Assembly: GCA_026874595.1 (NCBI GenBank)
Contig: CM049310.1
Coordinates: 55,929,058 to 55,993,057 of the forward strand
Direction of reading: 5' to 3'
Length of the DNA: 64,000 nt
Origin: Sipunculus nudus
Lineage: Eukaryota > Annelida > Sipuncula > Golfingiida > Sipunculidae
In this document: piece after piece, positions 37,137 through 51,358 of the stretch
How positions within the stretch are numbered: position 1 is the stretch's first letter
Layout: each line of letters starts with the position of its first letter
The notes under the pieces: generated by a model
Databases searched by the model: none
Told to the model about the DNA's origin: nothing
The model's input: the letters and a program-made list of their open reading frames with translations, nothing else
Position numbers and translations under genes: made by a program

Positions 37137-40063
37137 TTCATACCCCAAAACTCTGAGAATATAGGTCACAGTGACCCAATTTCAGGTTTTGAGGGGAGAA
37201 CTTTTGAGAAATTCTCAGGATGCCAAGTGAGAAGATTCTTGCTCCAATGGTTATCATTTGTGCTCTACTTTGGTCTCTAATTTTCAAATATTCTGGGGTG
37301 TGCTTATAAGCCCCATTGCTCAAAGATTATGGGTAACAGAGACCTAATTTCATGTTTCAAAGGAAATTTTCATTGACCTCCCTGCCCTGATAACAGACGG
37401 CCGCATATTTGAAGGTCTCTGAAAATAGAGAGAAAATGCATAAAAATTGGAAAAAAATCCAGGTGACGCCACCAGTCTGCTAGAACTGATGAAACACTCC
37501 ATGATGAAAATGCATGCATAGAATAATGGCAATCAATGCACAATTTGTTGAGATACTAGAGCTTTTGTATCAAATTTTAGGTTATTCTTTGGGGTCTACT
37601 GAGCCCCATAGCTCAATTGGGTAACAGAGACCTAATTTCAGGTTTCCACGGAGATATTTTTCTTGACCCCCCCCCCCCCCCCCACCATATCAAGATAGAA
37701 GATTCTAGGTCCAGTGGTTAGATTTGTGCAGTGTTGACAGATGACCGCATCTTTCAAGGTCTCAAAAATAGAGAAAAAAAAATCATGAAAAAAAAATCGA
37801 AAAAATACACTGGTGGCGTCACCAGTCAGCAGGAATAAATGAAACACTCCATGATGAATATGCATGCAAAGAATCATGGCAATCAATGAACTATTTGTTG
37901 AGATACTAGAGCTTTTGTATCAAATTTTAAGTTGTTCTTGCGTGTACTTCAAAGCCCTATAGCTCAGAGGTTATTGGTAACAGAGACCTAATTCCAGGTT
38001 TCCAAGGAGACTTTTAATGCCTTCCTGCATGTCATGAAAGAAGATTCTTGGTCCAGTCCTTAGGATTTGTGCCCTGTTAACATATGACCACATCTTTTAA
38101 GGTCTAAATAAAAATCGAAAAAATACAGATGGAGCCACCTGTCTGCAAAAACTGATGAATCACTCCATGATCAATATTCATGCAAAGAATCATGGTGATC
38201 AATGCATTGGTTGTTCAGATACTGGAGCTTTTGTGTCAAATTTTCCATTATTCTAGGAGGGGGGGGGGGGTACTTCGGAGCCCCATACCTCGAAGAATAT
38301 GGGAAACAGAGACCTTATTCCAGGTTTCCACAGAGACTTTTCATGGACCTCCTTGCATGTCCTTAGTATTTGTGCCCTGCTAACAGATCAGATGACCGCA
38401 TCTTAAGAGGTCTCAAAAATAGAGAAAAAAATCGAAAAAAATACAGGTGGCACCACGAGTCTGCAGAAACTGATGAAACATTCCATGACCAATACCCATG
38501 CAAAAAAATCATGGTTATCAATGCATTGGTTGTTCAGATACTGGAGCTTTTGTATCAAATTTTTCCATTATTCTGGGGGATACTTCGGCGCCCCATAGCT
38601 CGAAGAATATGGGTAACAGAGACTTAATTTTAAGTTTCCAAGGAGACATTACATGGAACTCCCTGCATATTAAGAGAGAAGATTCTAGTTCCAGTTGTTA
38701 TGATTTGGGCCCTGTTCACAAACTACCGTATCTTAAGAGGTCTTGCATGACAAGAATGAAGATTCTAGGTCCAGTTGTTTCGATTTGTACCCCGTTGACA
38801 GATAACCACATCTTTAAAGGTCTCAAAAATAGAGAAAAAAATCGTAAAAATTTGAAAAAAATTGAGGTGGTGCCACCAGTCTGCAGAAACTGATGAAACA
38901 CTTCATGATCAATATCCATGCAAACAATTATGGTGATCTCTGCATTAGTTATTGAGATACTGCAGATTTTTTTATCAAATTTTCCATTATTCTGAGCTGT
39001 ACTTTGGAGTGTCGTAGCTCAAAGGATATGGGTAACAGAGACCTTATTTCAGGTTTTCATGGAGACTTTTCATGGGTCTCCCTGTGTGTCGAGAATGAAG
39101 ATTCTAGGTCCAGTCGTTACAATTTGTACCCTGTTGACAGATAACTACATCCTTACAGGTCTCAAAAATAGAGCAAAAAAAATTATAAAAATTTGAAAAA
39201 AATACAGGTGGCGCCACCAGTCTGTAGGAACTGACGGAACACCTCTTGATCAATATGTATGCCAAAAATCATGACTATCAGTGTTGTAGTTATTGAGATG
39301 TTGCAGTTTTTTTTATCAAATTTTTCATTATTCTGGGGGGTAATTGGGAGCCCCACAGCTCAAAGGATATGGGTAACAGAGACCGTATTTCAGGTTTCCA
39401 TGGAGACTTTTCATAGGTCTCCCACTGTATCAAGAATGAAGATTCTAGGTCCAGTCTTTACGATTTGTGCCCTGTTAACAGATGTTTACATTTTTAAAGG
39501 TCTCAAAAATAGAGAAAACAATTCGTAAAAAATCGAAAAATACAGGTGGCGCCACCAGTCTGCATAAACTGATGAAACATCTCATGATCAATATGTATGC
39601 CAAAAATCATGACCATCAGTGATGTAGTTAATGTGATATTGAAGTTTTTGTATGAAATTTTTTACTATTCAAGGGGGGTACTTTGGGGCCTCACAGTTCA
39701 AAGGATATAGGTAACAGAGACCTAATTTCTAGTTTCCACAGAGACTTTTCATAGGTCTCTCACTGTGTCAAGAATGAAGATTCTAGGTCCAGTCTATATG
39801 ATAAGTGCCCTTTTAACAGATGTTCACATTTTTAAAGGTCTCAAAAATAGAGAAAACCATTCGTAAAAAATCGAAAAATACAGATGGCGCCAGAGACCTG
39901 ATTTCTGGTTTCCAAGGAGATTTTTCATCGACCTCTCAGAATGTAAAGTTACAAGATTCTAGGACCAGCGGTTATGATTTGTGCCTGGTTAACGGACAGA
40001 CGGACGGACAGCTAGACAGACGGACGACGGACAAAGAGTGATCGCTATAGATCAGCATGAGCT
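37137..40063 (+). mobile_element. Family A array 1 (5'-truncated)
   Basis: About eight tandem monomers of ~338 bp, each running palindrome GGTGGCGCCACC, CAGTCTGCAGAAACTGATG, GGGTAACAGAGACCTAATTT, AAGATTCTAGGTCCAG, TTTGTGCCCTGTTAACAGAT and CTCAAAAATAGAGAAAAAA. Palindrome positions: 37462, 37812, 38129, 38446, 38866, 39207, 39545, 39883. The last monomer has a deletion beginning at the palindrome. A GACGGACGG microsatellite (39993-40034) and a shortened 3' end ATGAGCTAAAAA follow. The first monomer equals the one at 57200, but the 5' terminus is missing. No coding capacity. Confidence 0.85.
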
Positions 40064-40592
40064 AAAAAGGACAGCAGACAAAATACACACGCTCATAAAA
40101 CAAAAATTTATAAGTGTCCATAACATAGCAGAACGTAGAGATAGGGGAAAAATTGAGGTGGCAATATCCAGGAAAGAACATGATTGGCATTAGTATCGCA
40201 TTAAAGAATACACGACATTCATTCGATACATCTGTCGTTCTTGTACTAACTAGTGGTGCGGCTGCACCCGTAGGAATCAACAAACTTCGGCGGTTAGACA
40301 TCAAAGGGCGGGCGAAGACTGTGATCTTCCAATCGGTAAAGGTAAACACGAGTGTACCTGGGCTCTTTTTAACTTTGAATGCGTTTCTCTCAAGATTCAA
40401 GGCCTGGTTAATCGAAAAAAAAATGACCACTTCAACAAGGTTTATTTCAAAGGGCACAGTCTAGCGGAAATTTCAAAGGAAATGTACGCTCGATTTTTCA
40501 GTTCCCAATTTCCGTTGCATCTGATTTTTCGAAGCCTTTGGGAGTTGATTATAGCCAGCTTTGTAACATCTAAGGTATCCTTTTTTAACATT
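40064..40592. other. Unique DNA between family A elements
   Basis: Open frames of 131 codons (minus, 40457-40065) and 103 codons (plus, 40153-40461) overlap here. Neither resembles a known protein and no clear splice sites frame them. Possibly a single exon or an old element. Confidence 0.25.
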
Positions 40593-43500
40593 AACAAGAG
40601 GCCCATGGGCCATGACGCTCAGCTGAACTTGAATTACAAGCATGTTTTGCATGCAAAATCTAATGAATATGTAGTCATCAGACATTAGTTTTAACTGGTA
40701 TTGCAAGAATTAAATATTGCTGGTAACAGCATGTTGCGCATACAGACTAGAAATAAAGTGGAACTGCAAGATTTTTTTTGTTCTGGAATGCACAGACAAT
40801 GAATAAATGATAAATCAACATACCAAACTTGAGCACATAACCTGGTGTTGAGAAAATGGAACAACTATATTTTTTCTAGTGTAAAACAACAAGGCCTCAT
40901 GGAAACATGTGTAATGGAATAAACAGCAGGTTTAGTGCTTGGGTGTTATGTGTGTAGAGGAGTTATGTCACACTGGAGGACAGATTGGCATGAAATCAGT
41001 TTAATGGGGTTTCAGGATTTCTGCTGATAAAGCAACATTTTACATATAAATTTGTATTGACTGGTTTAAAATAAAACACTTAACTTACCATGAAAATGCA
41101 TACCAAGTTGTAGGAACAGTTGAAGGTTAAAACATGTGTTCCACTTGTAATCTTGCCATCATGCCAAAGTTATTTATGGATGTCTAGAATCTTGATGTGA
41201 ACTGATGTTGGGATTGTGTGAAGGCTATTTATAGAGACTAAAGGTGTTGATGAGATCTGGTGTTGTTACTATGTGAAAGAGATTTATAGATACTTTTATC
41301 AGTTAGCAAATAGTTATTTTGTTGAATAAAGTGTTTTTCATGCTAATATATTAACTTTTTTGTATCAATATATTCTGAATATTAATAGATGGCTTGTGAA
41401 TGCAAAATCAGAATACAGAAATCTTATTTTTGGAATAATCTTATGTATACATAAATATTAGTTGACTTTGTACAGCATAATACATATTCATATAGAATAT
41501 TTCAGGTCAGATGTTATATGTTTAGACAAATAGGCTATAAGGTTGCATGACTAAGGTTAACATCTGAGCTTTTGTATCAAATTTTCCATTATTCTGGGGG
41601 GTACTTCGGAGCCCCATAGCTCAGAGGTTATGGGTAACAGAGACCTAATTTCAAGTTTTTAAGGAGACTTTTCATGGGCCTCTCAGCATGTCAAGAGAGA
41701 AGATTCTAGGTCCAGTTGTTACGATTTGTGCCATGTTAACAGATGACCACATCTTATGAGGTCTCAAAAATAGAGAAAAAAATTCATAAAAATAAAAAAA
41801 ATACAGGTGGCGCCACCATACTGCAGAAACTGATGACACATTCCATGATCAATATCCATGCAAAGAATCATGGTGATCACTGCAATAGTTGTTTAGATAC
41901 TTGAGCTTTTGTATCAAATTTTCCATTATTCTGGGGGGTACTTCAGAGCCCCATAGCTCAAAGGTTATGGGTAACAGAGACCTAATTTCAGGTTTCCAAA
42001 GAGGCTTTTTATGGGCCTCCCTGCATGTCAAGAGAGAAGATTCTAGGTGTAGTCGTTACGATTTGTGCCCTGTTAACAGATGGCAACATCTTCAAAGGCT
42101 CGAAAAAAGAAAAAAAAATTCGTAAAAATTTGAAAAAAAATAGAGGTTGCGCACCCTCTCTGCAGAAACTGATGGAACAGCTCATGATCAATATATATGC
42201 CAAAAATCATGACCATCAGTGTTGTAGTTATTGAGATACTGCACTTTTTGTATCAAATTTTCCATTATTCTGGGGGGTATTTTGGAGCCATACAGCCTAA
42301 AGAATATGGGTAACAGAGACCTAATTTCAGGTTTCCATGAAGAATTTTCATGGGTCTCCCTGTGTGTCAAGAATGAAGATTCTAGGTCCAGTTTTTATGA
42401 TTTGTGCCCTGTTAACAGATGTTCATATCTTTAAAGGTCTCAAAAATAGATAAAACATTCGTAAAAAAAACCCGAACAAATACAGGTTGTGCCACAAGTC
42501 TGCAGGAACTGATGGAACACCTCTTGATCAATAGTTATGCCACAAATCATGACCATCAGTGAAGTAGTTATTGAGATATTGAAGTTTTTGTATGAAATTT
42601 TTGACTACTCTGGGGGGTACTTTGGGGTCCCATAGCTCAAAGGATAAGGGTAACAGAGACCTAATTTCTGGTTTCCATGGAGACTTTTCATAGGTCTCTC
42701 AGTGTGTCGAGAATGAAGATTCTAGGTCCAGTCGTTACGATTTGTGCAATGCTAACAGATGACAGCATCCTTAAAGGTCTCAAAAATAGAGGAAGAAATC
42801 GTAAAAAAAATCAAACAATATAGGTGGCGCCACAAGTCTGCAGGAACTGATGGAACATCTCATGATCAATATGTATGCCAAAAGTCATGACCATCATTGA
42901 TGTAGTTATTGAGATATTGAAGTTTAAGTATGAAATTTTTGACTACTCGGGGGGGGGGGGGATACTTAAGGGCCCCATAGCTCGAAGGATATGGTTAACA
43001 GAGACCTAATTTCTGGTTTCCAAGAATATTTTTCATGGACCTCACAGTGTGTCAAGAATTAAGATTCTAGGTCATGTCTTTACGATTTGTGCCTTGTTAA
43101 CAGATGTTTACATTTTGAAAGGTCTAAAAAATAGAGAAAAAAATTCGTAAAAAATTGAACGATACAGGTGGCGCCACCAGTCTGCAGGAAGTGATGGAAC
43201 ATCTCATGATCAATATGTATGCCAAAAATCATGACTTTCAGTCAAGTATTTAATGAGATATTGAAGTTTTTGTATGAATTTTTTTACTTTTCTGGGGGGT
43301 AGTTTGGGGCCCCATAGCTGGAAGGATATGGGTAACAGAGACCTAATTTCTGGTTTCCATGGAGACTTTTCATAGGTCTCTCAGTGTGTCGAGAATGAAG
43401 ATTCTAAATCCAGTCGTTACGATTTGTGCCTTGTTAACAGATGTTTACATTTTTAATGGTCTCAAAAATAGAGAAAAAAATTAGTAAAAAATCGAAAAAT

Positions 43501-44912
43501 ACAGGTGGCGCCACCAGTCTTCAGGAACTGATGGAACCTCTCATGATCAATATGTATGCCAAAATATCATGACCATCAGTCAAGTAGTTAATGAGATATT
43601 GAAGTTTTTGTATGAAATTTTGGACTGTTCTGGGGGGTACTTTGGGGCCCCATAGCTCGAAGGATATGGGTAACAGAGACCTAATTTCTGGTTTCCAAGG
43701 AGATTTTTCATGGACCTCCCAGGATGTCAAGTAAGAAAATTCCAGTTCTAGCGGTTACTATTTGTGCCCTGTTAACGGACAGACGCCCGGACGGCCGGAC
43801 AGACGACGGACAAAAGGTGATCCTTATAGCTCAGATGACTTACAGTCAGCTGAGCTAAAAATACAGGTGGCGCCACCAGAATGCAGAAACTGATGAAACA
43901 TTTCATGATCAATATCCATGCAAAGAATCATGGTGATCAATATAATAATTGTTCAGATACTTGAGCTTTTGTATCAAATTTTCCATTATTCCGGGGGGTA
44001 CTTCGGAGCCCCATAGCTCAGAGGTTATGGGTAACAGAGACCTAATTTCAAGTGTTTAAGGAGACTTTTCATGGGCCTCTCAGCATGACAAGAGAGAAGA
44101 TTCTAGGTCCAGTTGTTACGATTTGTGCCATGTTAACAGATGACCACATCTTATGAGGTCTCAAAAATAGAGAAAAAAATTCGTAAAAATAAAAAAAATA
44201 CAGGTGGCGCCACCAGACTGCAGAAACTGATGAAACATTCCATGATCAATATCCATGCAAAGAATCATGGTGATCAATGCAATAGTTGTTCTGATACTGG
44301 AGCTTTTGAATCAAATTTTCCATTATTCTGGGGGGTATTTCGGAGCCCCATAGCTCAAAGGTTATGGGTAACAGAGACATAATTTCAGGTTTCCAAAGAG
44401 ACTTTTCATGGGCCTCCCAGAATTTCAAGAGAGAAGATTCTAGGTCCAGTCATTACAATTTGTGCCCTGTTAACAGATGACCACATCTCAAGAGGTCTCA
44501 AAAATAAAGAAAAAAATTCGTAAAAATCGAAAAAATATAGGTGGCGCCACCAGACTGCAGAAACTGATGAAACATTCCATGATCAATATCCATGCACAGA
44601 ATCATGGTGATCAATGCAATAGTTGTTCAGATACTTGAGCTTTTGTATCAAATTTTCCATTTTTCTGGGGGGTACTTCGGAGCCCCATAGCTCAGAGGTT
44701 ATGGGTAACAGAGACCTAATTTCAGGTTTCCAAGGAGATTTTTCATGGTACTCCCTGGATGTCAAGTTAGAAGATTCCAGGTCCAGTGGTTACGATTTGT
44801 GCCTGGTTAACGGACAGACAGACGGACAGACGGACAGACGGACAGACAGACGGACGACGGACAAAGAGTGATCGCTATAGCTCAGATGACTTTCAGTCAG
44901 CTGAGCTAAAAA
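40593..44912 (+). mobile_element. Family A array 2, complete ends with an internal 3' end
   Basis: 5' terminus AACAAG + GGCCCATGGGCC (40600-40611) + CATGACGCTCAGCTGA. A ~950-bp leader follows, then ~338-bp monomers with palindromes at 41806, 42143 (decayed), 42485, 42823, 43167 and 43504. Next are a GACGG microsatellite and 3' hairpin GTCAGCTGAGCTAAAAA ending at 43860. Directly after that come three more monomers (43866, 44203, 44540), a second microsatellite (44811-44863) and a second hairpin ending near 44912. The internal end shows a nested insertion or recombination between two elements. Confidence 0.85.
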
Positions 44913-45600
44913 ATTAAGGTTGGAACTGTTCCTGAAACCGTGAAAGCAATAGCGTATTACTGAACACAGTGAAACGAAGTTTCAATGCTAAATATTGGTA
45001 ACCAATATGTACTCTATACCGACAACATCAAAGTCGCAAAAAGAACGGCTCAATCGACTTGATAATCCGGAAGTTTAAGAAATTTTACAATTGAAATAAA
45101 CACTAATTCCTACACGTTTCAACTGTCGTGTATGAGTAATACAAGCAGCAGGGGTAAAAGCAGTTTTCTTGGTTATTTGTTGCTCTTTCTGTCTTCGAAT
45201 GCTCCCGAACCTTCTTCATTTTTACCTCTCTACACGCAAACATACGTTCGTTGTAGAGACATAAAGGACTCATTTGAAGAATAAATATTATATAGCAATT
45301 CACAGCGTATGCCTTCGCGGAGCACAGAAAACCGTAGGGAATCACAGACAACCTTTGTTATTTGATTAAATTCAAAGGAATGTGCTGTATTGCAGCGTAT
45401 GGAATACTAAAGAAAACTACAATATCAGCAGAAGCTGACAAAAGCCCTCAGCCAAAAGAACAGTGTTTAAAGGTGGTAACAGTAACAAGTACTAAATATC
45501 TGTTCTCACATGGATGTATATCTGTACATGTCTCAGTTATAAATTTAAACTGGAGAGGTATGTAAAATGATTCACAATTAATCCACCAAATGCTTCCTGA
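44913..45600. other. Unassigned DNA
   Basis: No recognised gene; short open frames on both strands near 45103-45565 lack support. Confidence 0.3.
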
Positions 45601-45862
45601 AAAATAAGCTTCTAAGTTTTATTCTATAATCCGCTCTAAAATGTAGAAAAATAGGTCAAGGTCACCCATCTTCGAACTTGACCGAGATTTTGTCGATATA
45701 CATCTGTACCGAGGAAATAAAAGTCTGACGGTGAATCCTTTTCCAGATATCCCGCTCACAAGGTAAAAGTTAACGGACGCCGGACGGACGGCAAGACGGA
45801 CGGACGGACAGCTTGGGTGACGACAATAGCCCATCAGCCTAAGGGCTGAGGGCTTATAAAAG
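45601..45862 (+). mobile_element. Family C element, 3' part
   Basis: GGTCAAGGTCACCCATCTTCG (related to family F) is followed by a GACGGACGG microsatellite (45772-45812) and the hairpin TCAGCCTAAGGGCTGA, then GGGCTTATAAAAGG. Same order of parts as families A and B, with a different hairpin sequence. The 5' end was not identified. Confidence 0.6.
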
Positions 45863-47738
45863 GCGCGAGGCCTGCTTTACACAATTTCTAGGAAGACAAA
45901 TAATGGGGTGCAAATACTTTAAAGAAAGTCCTAATAGCTCAGATACTATCAAAATTACAAAAGCAGCTTACATGATATATCAGGAAGTGTATGAATAGGT
46001 TTTCCAGCATTTGTTACACGCGGTTTCTATCTATGAGAGAAAATTGAAATAGTCCTTGGGTGGGAAAATGGGCTGCATGGTTCCTCGGACACACCGTTGA
46101 CTTGTCACTAAATTCAAAAGAGTGTCCGATACTGTGTATCTGGTTTATGTCCCAGGAATAGTATTACTATATATTACCAAATAAACAATATAGATTTAAT
46201 ATTACATTACTAGAGTAGTTTAATTAATAAATTTCGCTTGTAATATTATTAAATTCTAGAATTTGGCAAACTTCATGAAACGTATGAAAAGAAATTAAAA
46301 AGTTTTATACATCAAATTAGTACCACAGAGAATAAACCGAACGTAATTGAAACCTTTCTTCCATGCGAAAAGCCCCGTTTTAACCGAGCTTTCCACGCGC
46401 GCACTTCAATCCAGGATACGCCTTCTTCGGGTCCGATTGGCCATTATTGTTTTTTTTTTATATGAAATAAGCTTAAAATAATACTGTTATAAGAACTTCA
46501 CTGTTTAAGTTAAAGATTAGGTCATATGTACACATTTACAATTTCAAATTAAATAAAAAAGTTGATATTTTTGTCAATATAACGGACCCAAAAACTCAGT
46601 GTAAATCGTCGCCAGCAGATGGTGCTGGTGAGTTGTGTATGGTCCAGGGTTGGGCAAAACCCGGGTTTTAAGCATAAAACCCAGCCCAGTGGGTTTTACT
46701 GGGTAAACCCGGGTTTTACGGGTTTCATGGGTAATATAGTCTCAAATGGCAACTGACTGAACCCAAAATTTCTTGTGCCAGCTTGGGAAATACTGTGATC
46801 AGTATGCTTCTTTGCTTTAAAATATATATAACCATATTAATATATATAATATATAACTGATATTGGAAATATATAGCAGTTATAATGATAATTAAACAAG
46901 GGACCCATGGGTCACGGCGCTCAGCTGATCATGATTGGACTATAAATGTATCACCATTGTGATACTATATTGAGTAGATAAAGCTTAGAATATCATGGTC
47001 ATGTCGGGTTTTTATAAAGGAATATAATGTAATATGTGAGTAAATGATATATGAAATAACCTGACTGATGGATTAATAAGGAGTAAAATATAGTGGTTTA
47101 ATTTTTTTTTATTTGGGAGGGGTCGAAAAAAGCAATTTATTTGAGCAAATATGAATGCAATGACAGTATGCTAAGCAGTGGTGTAATGATGATAAGGCTA
47201 TTTGTTGAAGGATCTATAGTGTATGGAAAACTGCAAAAGTTCAATTTGACAGATACAAGGTTATGATTAACTATATGCTGATGCGGGGATTTATGAATTT
47301 GTGACTGTATGACATAATATCTTGACAAGATCGGTCTTGACAAGGTGCATTATTTTGATGCCCCTCACGTCTACATATAACACAATACTGACATAATTTC
47401 TGGCATGTACATAGGTACCTATGGACAAATAGTCAACAGTACTGAACCACCTGGAAGTTTAAAATCTTAAAAATATGATGAAATGTAGATAATGTTTGAG
47501 AGGAAGAGGTAATCTGGGCCATGGTTGGTTTATATGATTGAACAAAATGTTGCAAATAATATTTGAGACCTGACCATGCCTTTCCATTGGTTACCTTTTT
47601 GATAAGCTGTTGACAGTTCAACAGTTTACACATTTGTCTGATGAGATCCAATTTATTTGGTAAACCTTTTTTATCAATTTTATGATATGTATACAGTTGC
47701 CATAACGTCCCCATTCCAAATGTGCAATGACTTGATCG

Positions 47739-47776
47739 GGGGGGGGGGGGGGGGGGGGGTGGTGGTGGTGGTGGTG
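47739..47776. repeat. Poly-G / TGG tract
   Basis: About 20 G followed by (TGG)n; a strong candidate for G-quadruplex formation on the plus strand. Confidence 0.9.
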
Positions 47777-48284
47777 TTGTGTTATGATCAGAGTTATAAC
47801 GCCTCTGTCTCTCTGTAGATATTTTCTTTAATTATTAAATTTTATGCTATAGCCATAGAACTATTGTTCACAGAGCCAAGGAGCAAAGCCTCAGTGGGAT
47901 GAAGAAGGGGATGGTGAGAGTTACAACACCCTTGCATATACATACAGGATATGAAATTTAATTCAACAGTGCTCATAAAAAAAAGATTATTCATGAACAT
48001 TAAATATTTAAAACAGACGGAAAGATGGAGAAACAAAGCAAATAATTTTTTTTCCCTATTCTACTGAGCCAAGAAAAAATTAACAATTTTTGCATTTATT
48101 CCTTTTTTTCATTACATAATTTTAATCCAATTTTCCAAATGTTGCTATAAATTTTCAGTAAAACATACATGTGATTGTGAATATTTCACTTAATTCACAT
48201 TTCTAAATTGCATCAACATTTATAGCTTATGTATCTAGTTTATAGTACCTGTCAACAGAATGGGATGGAGGGAGGAAGGGAGGC

Positions 48285-48287
<3 letters not shown>

Positions 48288-48366
<79 letters not shown>

Positions 48367-48402
48367 AAGCAGAGGAGAGAGAGAGAGAAAGAGAGAAAGA
48401 GA
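48288..48402. repeat. (GA)n microsatellite
   Basis: Interrupted GA repeat of about 115 bp. Open frames over it (Arg-Glu or Leu-Ser repeats) are artefacts. Confidence 0.95.
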
Positions 48403-51184
48403 GGCTCTCTGGTAATTACTGCCTGACCCAGCCTGACCCAGACACTTACAGTGGCAGTAGGTCAGACCTGAAGGTGTTATGTAACTGCCCAGTACACTGC
48501 ATTTATACTGATCTGATGTAAACAATGAAGACATGGTACCTGGAAACCTGAATGAAATCTACAGTTTTTGATCAATAGGTTTTAAATTTCAGATTTTAAC
48601 AGATGAAATGTTAATGTGTACATGCTGTGAAAATTAAATCCACAGCACTAACAGGAAAATTTGAATATTTATATTTTTTTAAATGGTATCAGGAAAAAAA
48701 GAAAAGTATTCTCAGCTATAAAACTAATACATGTGTTAAAATTAATCCAAGGATCAAAACACCCAATATATTATACTAGGAGCAAACTGGAGTTGGGAAT
48801 GTTTAATTTTATGAACTGAAATAAAGGACCAGCAATATAAATTTTGATTATTTAGCCAGCATCATGTAACAACTGATACAACCATAAGTTATAAGTCAAA
48901 CAAATTAAAATCTTTAATGAGCACTTGTCTGAGTAATATTTTAAATTTTTGACATATTTATTTATTATTTTAATTTTGTATAAATATAAACCAACAAGTT
49001 AAACACCTGGAAAAGACCTGGAAATTTAGATTAATTTAATATAATCAACTGCATCCTTGTCTATCATTATCTTGCTTCATATAATCCCTAATAGTAAACA
49101 ACAATTTATTTTAATTATTTATTTTTCATTTTTATGGTTGAAATGAAAAATACCCAATGGTGACTGCATGGTATCATTTGAAATACAATTTTGGCCATCC
49201 ATGGAAGATCCATTAATGATCAGTAATTGCAAGGTAATCCCCTATAACTCATTAACTATAAATTCCTTTTCCATTTATTTTTTTTAAGTTCTTATCATAA
49301 ACCAAGAATTAAAAAAAAAGTTTATTGTTATGTTTATGGCCTAAACAAATACTAGTGGAGGGGGTTGGACAGTTAGATCCAGTTGAAGCCACCCAAGAGC
49401 TGGCTGGCTGCAGAGTGCCTCGCTTCAAGCATGCATAATTGGCCTGAAAGGTCAATGTGGGGACATAAAAGAGAGGCTTCCATACAGCCAAGGTGTGATA
49501 TGGTCTCATAAAAACTTTCATAAAAGCTAGTTTTTGACCAATTCCTTTTATAACTTCAGAATTTAGAAGCTCAAATCCTTACATGTGCAAGATATGAAAA
49601 TTAAATCAACAGTGCTTACAGGGAAAAAACATGCCATGGCCAAAGTTGGGCAAAATTTAAGGTACTGATTTTATATTTATGCTAATAACTTATAAAATTT
49701 GAAAAATTCAGAACTAATTTTGGGAATACAATTGAATCTTGATTAAATAATGTTATATCCCTGGCAAAAAATCTCTACCTTCAGCAATTTTCATGTTAAG
49801 AGAGTAAATATATTTCTTGATTTTTTACAAAGTGCATTATGTTTGGGCCTAGAACATAAAACAATTACACAATACTGACATCATTTCTGGCATATGCATA
49901 GCGAATGTATAGAAAAATATGTATATTATATATGATCAAAGTCAGATCAGTGGTTTTGATATTAGGCAATCTTAAAGTGTAACAATGGGATTTTAATGGA
50001 AAAATGAAGTTTTTTCTAAAAATCTCGAAGGAATGCAGTCCTAGTGCCCAAACTTTTAGTATGGTAGAGGATTTGGGGGACATCTAACTGTATGCAAAAT
50101 TTAAGGAACTTAGAGCTGAAGCTGGGGAGCTGAGATCTAGTAAACTGCATAACACTAGCTTGATGTAAATAATATGTGACATGGTGCTTGATAACTTAAG
50201 TAAATCTACAGTTTTTTATCAACTGGTTTCAAATATTTTAACAGTTGAAATGGTAACAAAAACATGCTTTGAAAATTAAATCCACAGCAGTTACAGGAAA
50301 AAAACGTGCCATGGTCAAACTTGGGCAAAATTTAAGGTACCAATTTTATATTTTTGCCAATATTTAAAAAAATTTTACAGATTTTGACCTAATTTTTGGT
50401 ATACCATTAAATTTTGATTATTTAAAGTAGTATTACTGAAAAAAAGTTCCTACCTTTAACACTATGGTCTTAAGTGACCAAATATCTTTCCTCATTTCTT
50501 TACAAAGTCCATTATGTTTGGGCCCATAACTTTTTTAAATTAAATATTACTGACTTAATTTCTGGCATGTACATAGGAACCATAGAGAGGAATATTTATG
50601 GTAAAAATGAAGAAAACCAGATGAGTGGTTTTGATATTAGGCAGTCCTGAAGTGTGAAAATAGATTTCTAATAAAAAATTGAGGTTTTTCCTTAATATCT
50701 CAAAGGAACGAAGTCATATTGACCCAATTTTTGGCATGGTAGGAGATTTTGGGGACATCTAACTGTATGCCGAATTTCAGATTCGTAGGTCGAATGGTGT
50801 CAAAACGTGCCAGTCTTACTGACGGACATCCGGACAGACAGACAGACGGACGACGGACAATGGACCACGACTATAGCTCAGATGACTTATAGTCAGCTGA
50901 GCTAAAAAATCAGGAGTCTTTAAGATGGAGTATAAACCTACTGTACTTTGTAACTCCCATTATTTCAATCATATTTCTATCTGAATCTATAATTTGTATT
51001 ATTTTATGATTTTGAAATAATTTCCTTTGTATCAATGAAAGATTGTAAGTGGATGGATTACACAAACTAGTTAACTGGTTGACACAAGATGGTTACTGGC
51101 TGCCAAGTGTCTACTGAAAGCCAGTACATGTAAAGGATACCACACATGTGAAGCCACAGTGACACCTCAGTGCTAGTGTCATAT

Positions 51185-51358
51185 GCATCCAATCTTCTCT
51201 GTATGCTAGCCAGTTCTGCTGCTGTAGAACGTGTATTCTCTAATCTTGGCTACATACAAAACAAGATTCGCAATTGACTTGGAGTACAACATGGTGCAAA
51301 GCTTGTGACCTGCTACCCTGCCTTTTGTGGACATTCTGAATCTGAACAGGACTGGTAG
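51185..51358 (+). pseudogene. hAT transposase C-terminal (hATC) remnant
   Basis: Reads LASSAAVERVFSNLGYIQNK, then IRN-stop-LGVQHGAKLV, ending at TAG 51356. This is the hAT dimerisation motif; the in-frame TGA replaces the usual Arg codon, a CpG-type change. It lies just inside the right end of the hAT element. Upstream transposase is missing. Confidence 0.85.

Larger units (their letters stand above)
46894..50912 (+). mobile_element. Family B Helentron-like element inside hAT
   Basis: 5' terminus AACAAG + GGGACCCATGGGTCAC (palindrome 46902-46913) + GGCGCTCAGCTGA. The leader contains a G20/TGG tract (47739-47776) and a (GA)n tract (48288-48402). Partial and full core monomers lie at ~48580-48720, 49555-50100 and 50200-50800. 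Then come a GACGGACGACGG microsatellite (50822-50858) and hairpin AGCTCAGATGAC...GTCAGCTGAGCT followed by AAAAAA. No open frame of note. Confidence 0.8.

Noticed and set aside
38498-38893. 131-codon plus-strand frame, and similar 60-80 codon frames through 37-45 kb
   Set aside because: Frames through family A monomers. The same peptide recurs with stops and shifts in each copy and on both strands, so it is not a gene.
40065-40461. Overlapping 131- and 103-codon frames on opposite strands
   Set aside because: No recognisable domain, no clear splice sites and no start context; kept only as unassigned DNA.
37137-44912. Regular spaced repeats as a CRISPR array
   Set aside because: The ~338-bp units are homologous throughout, with no unique spacers, and the DNA is eukaryotic.
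48235-48534. Open frames rich in Leu-Ser or Arg-Glu
   Set aside because: Translations of the (GA)n microsatellite.
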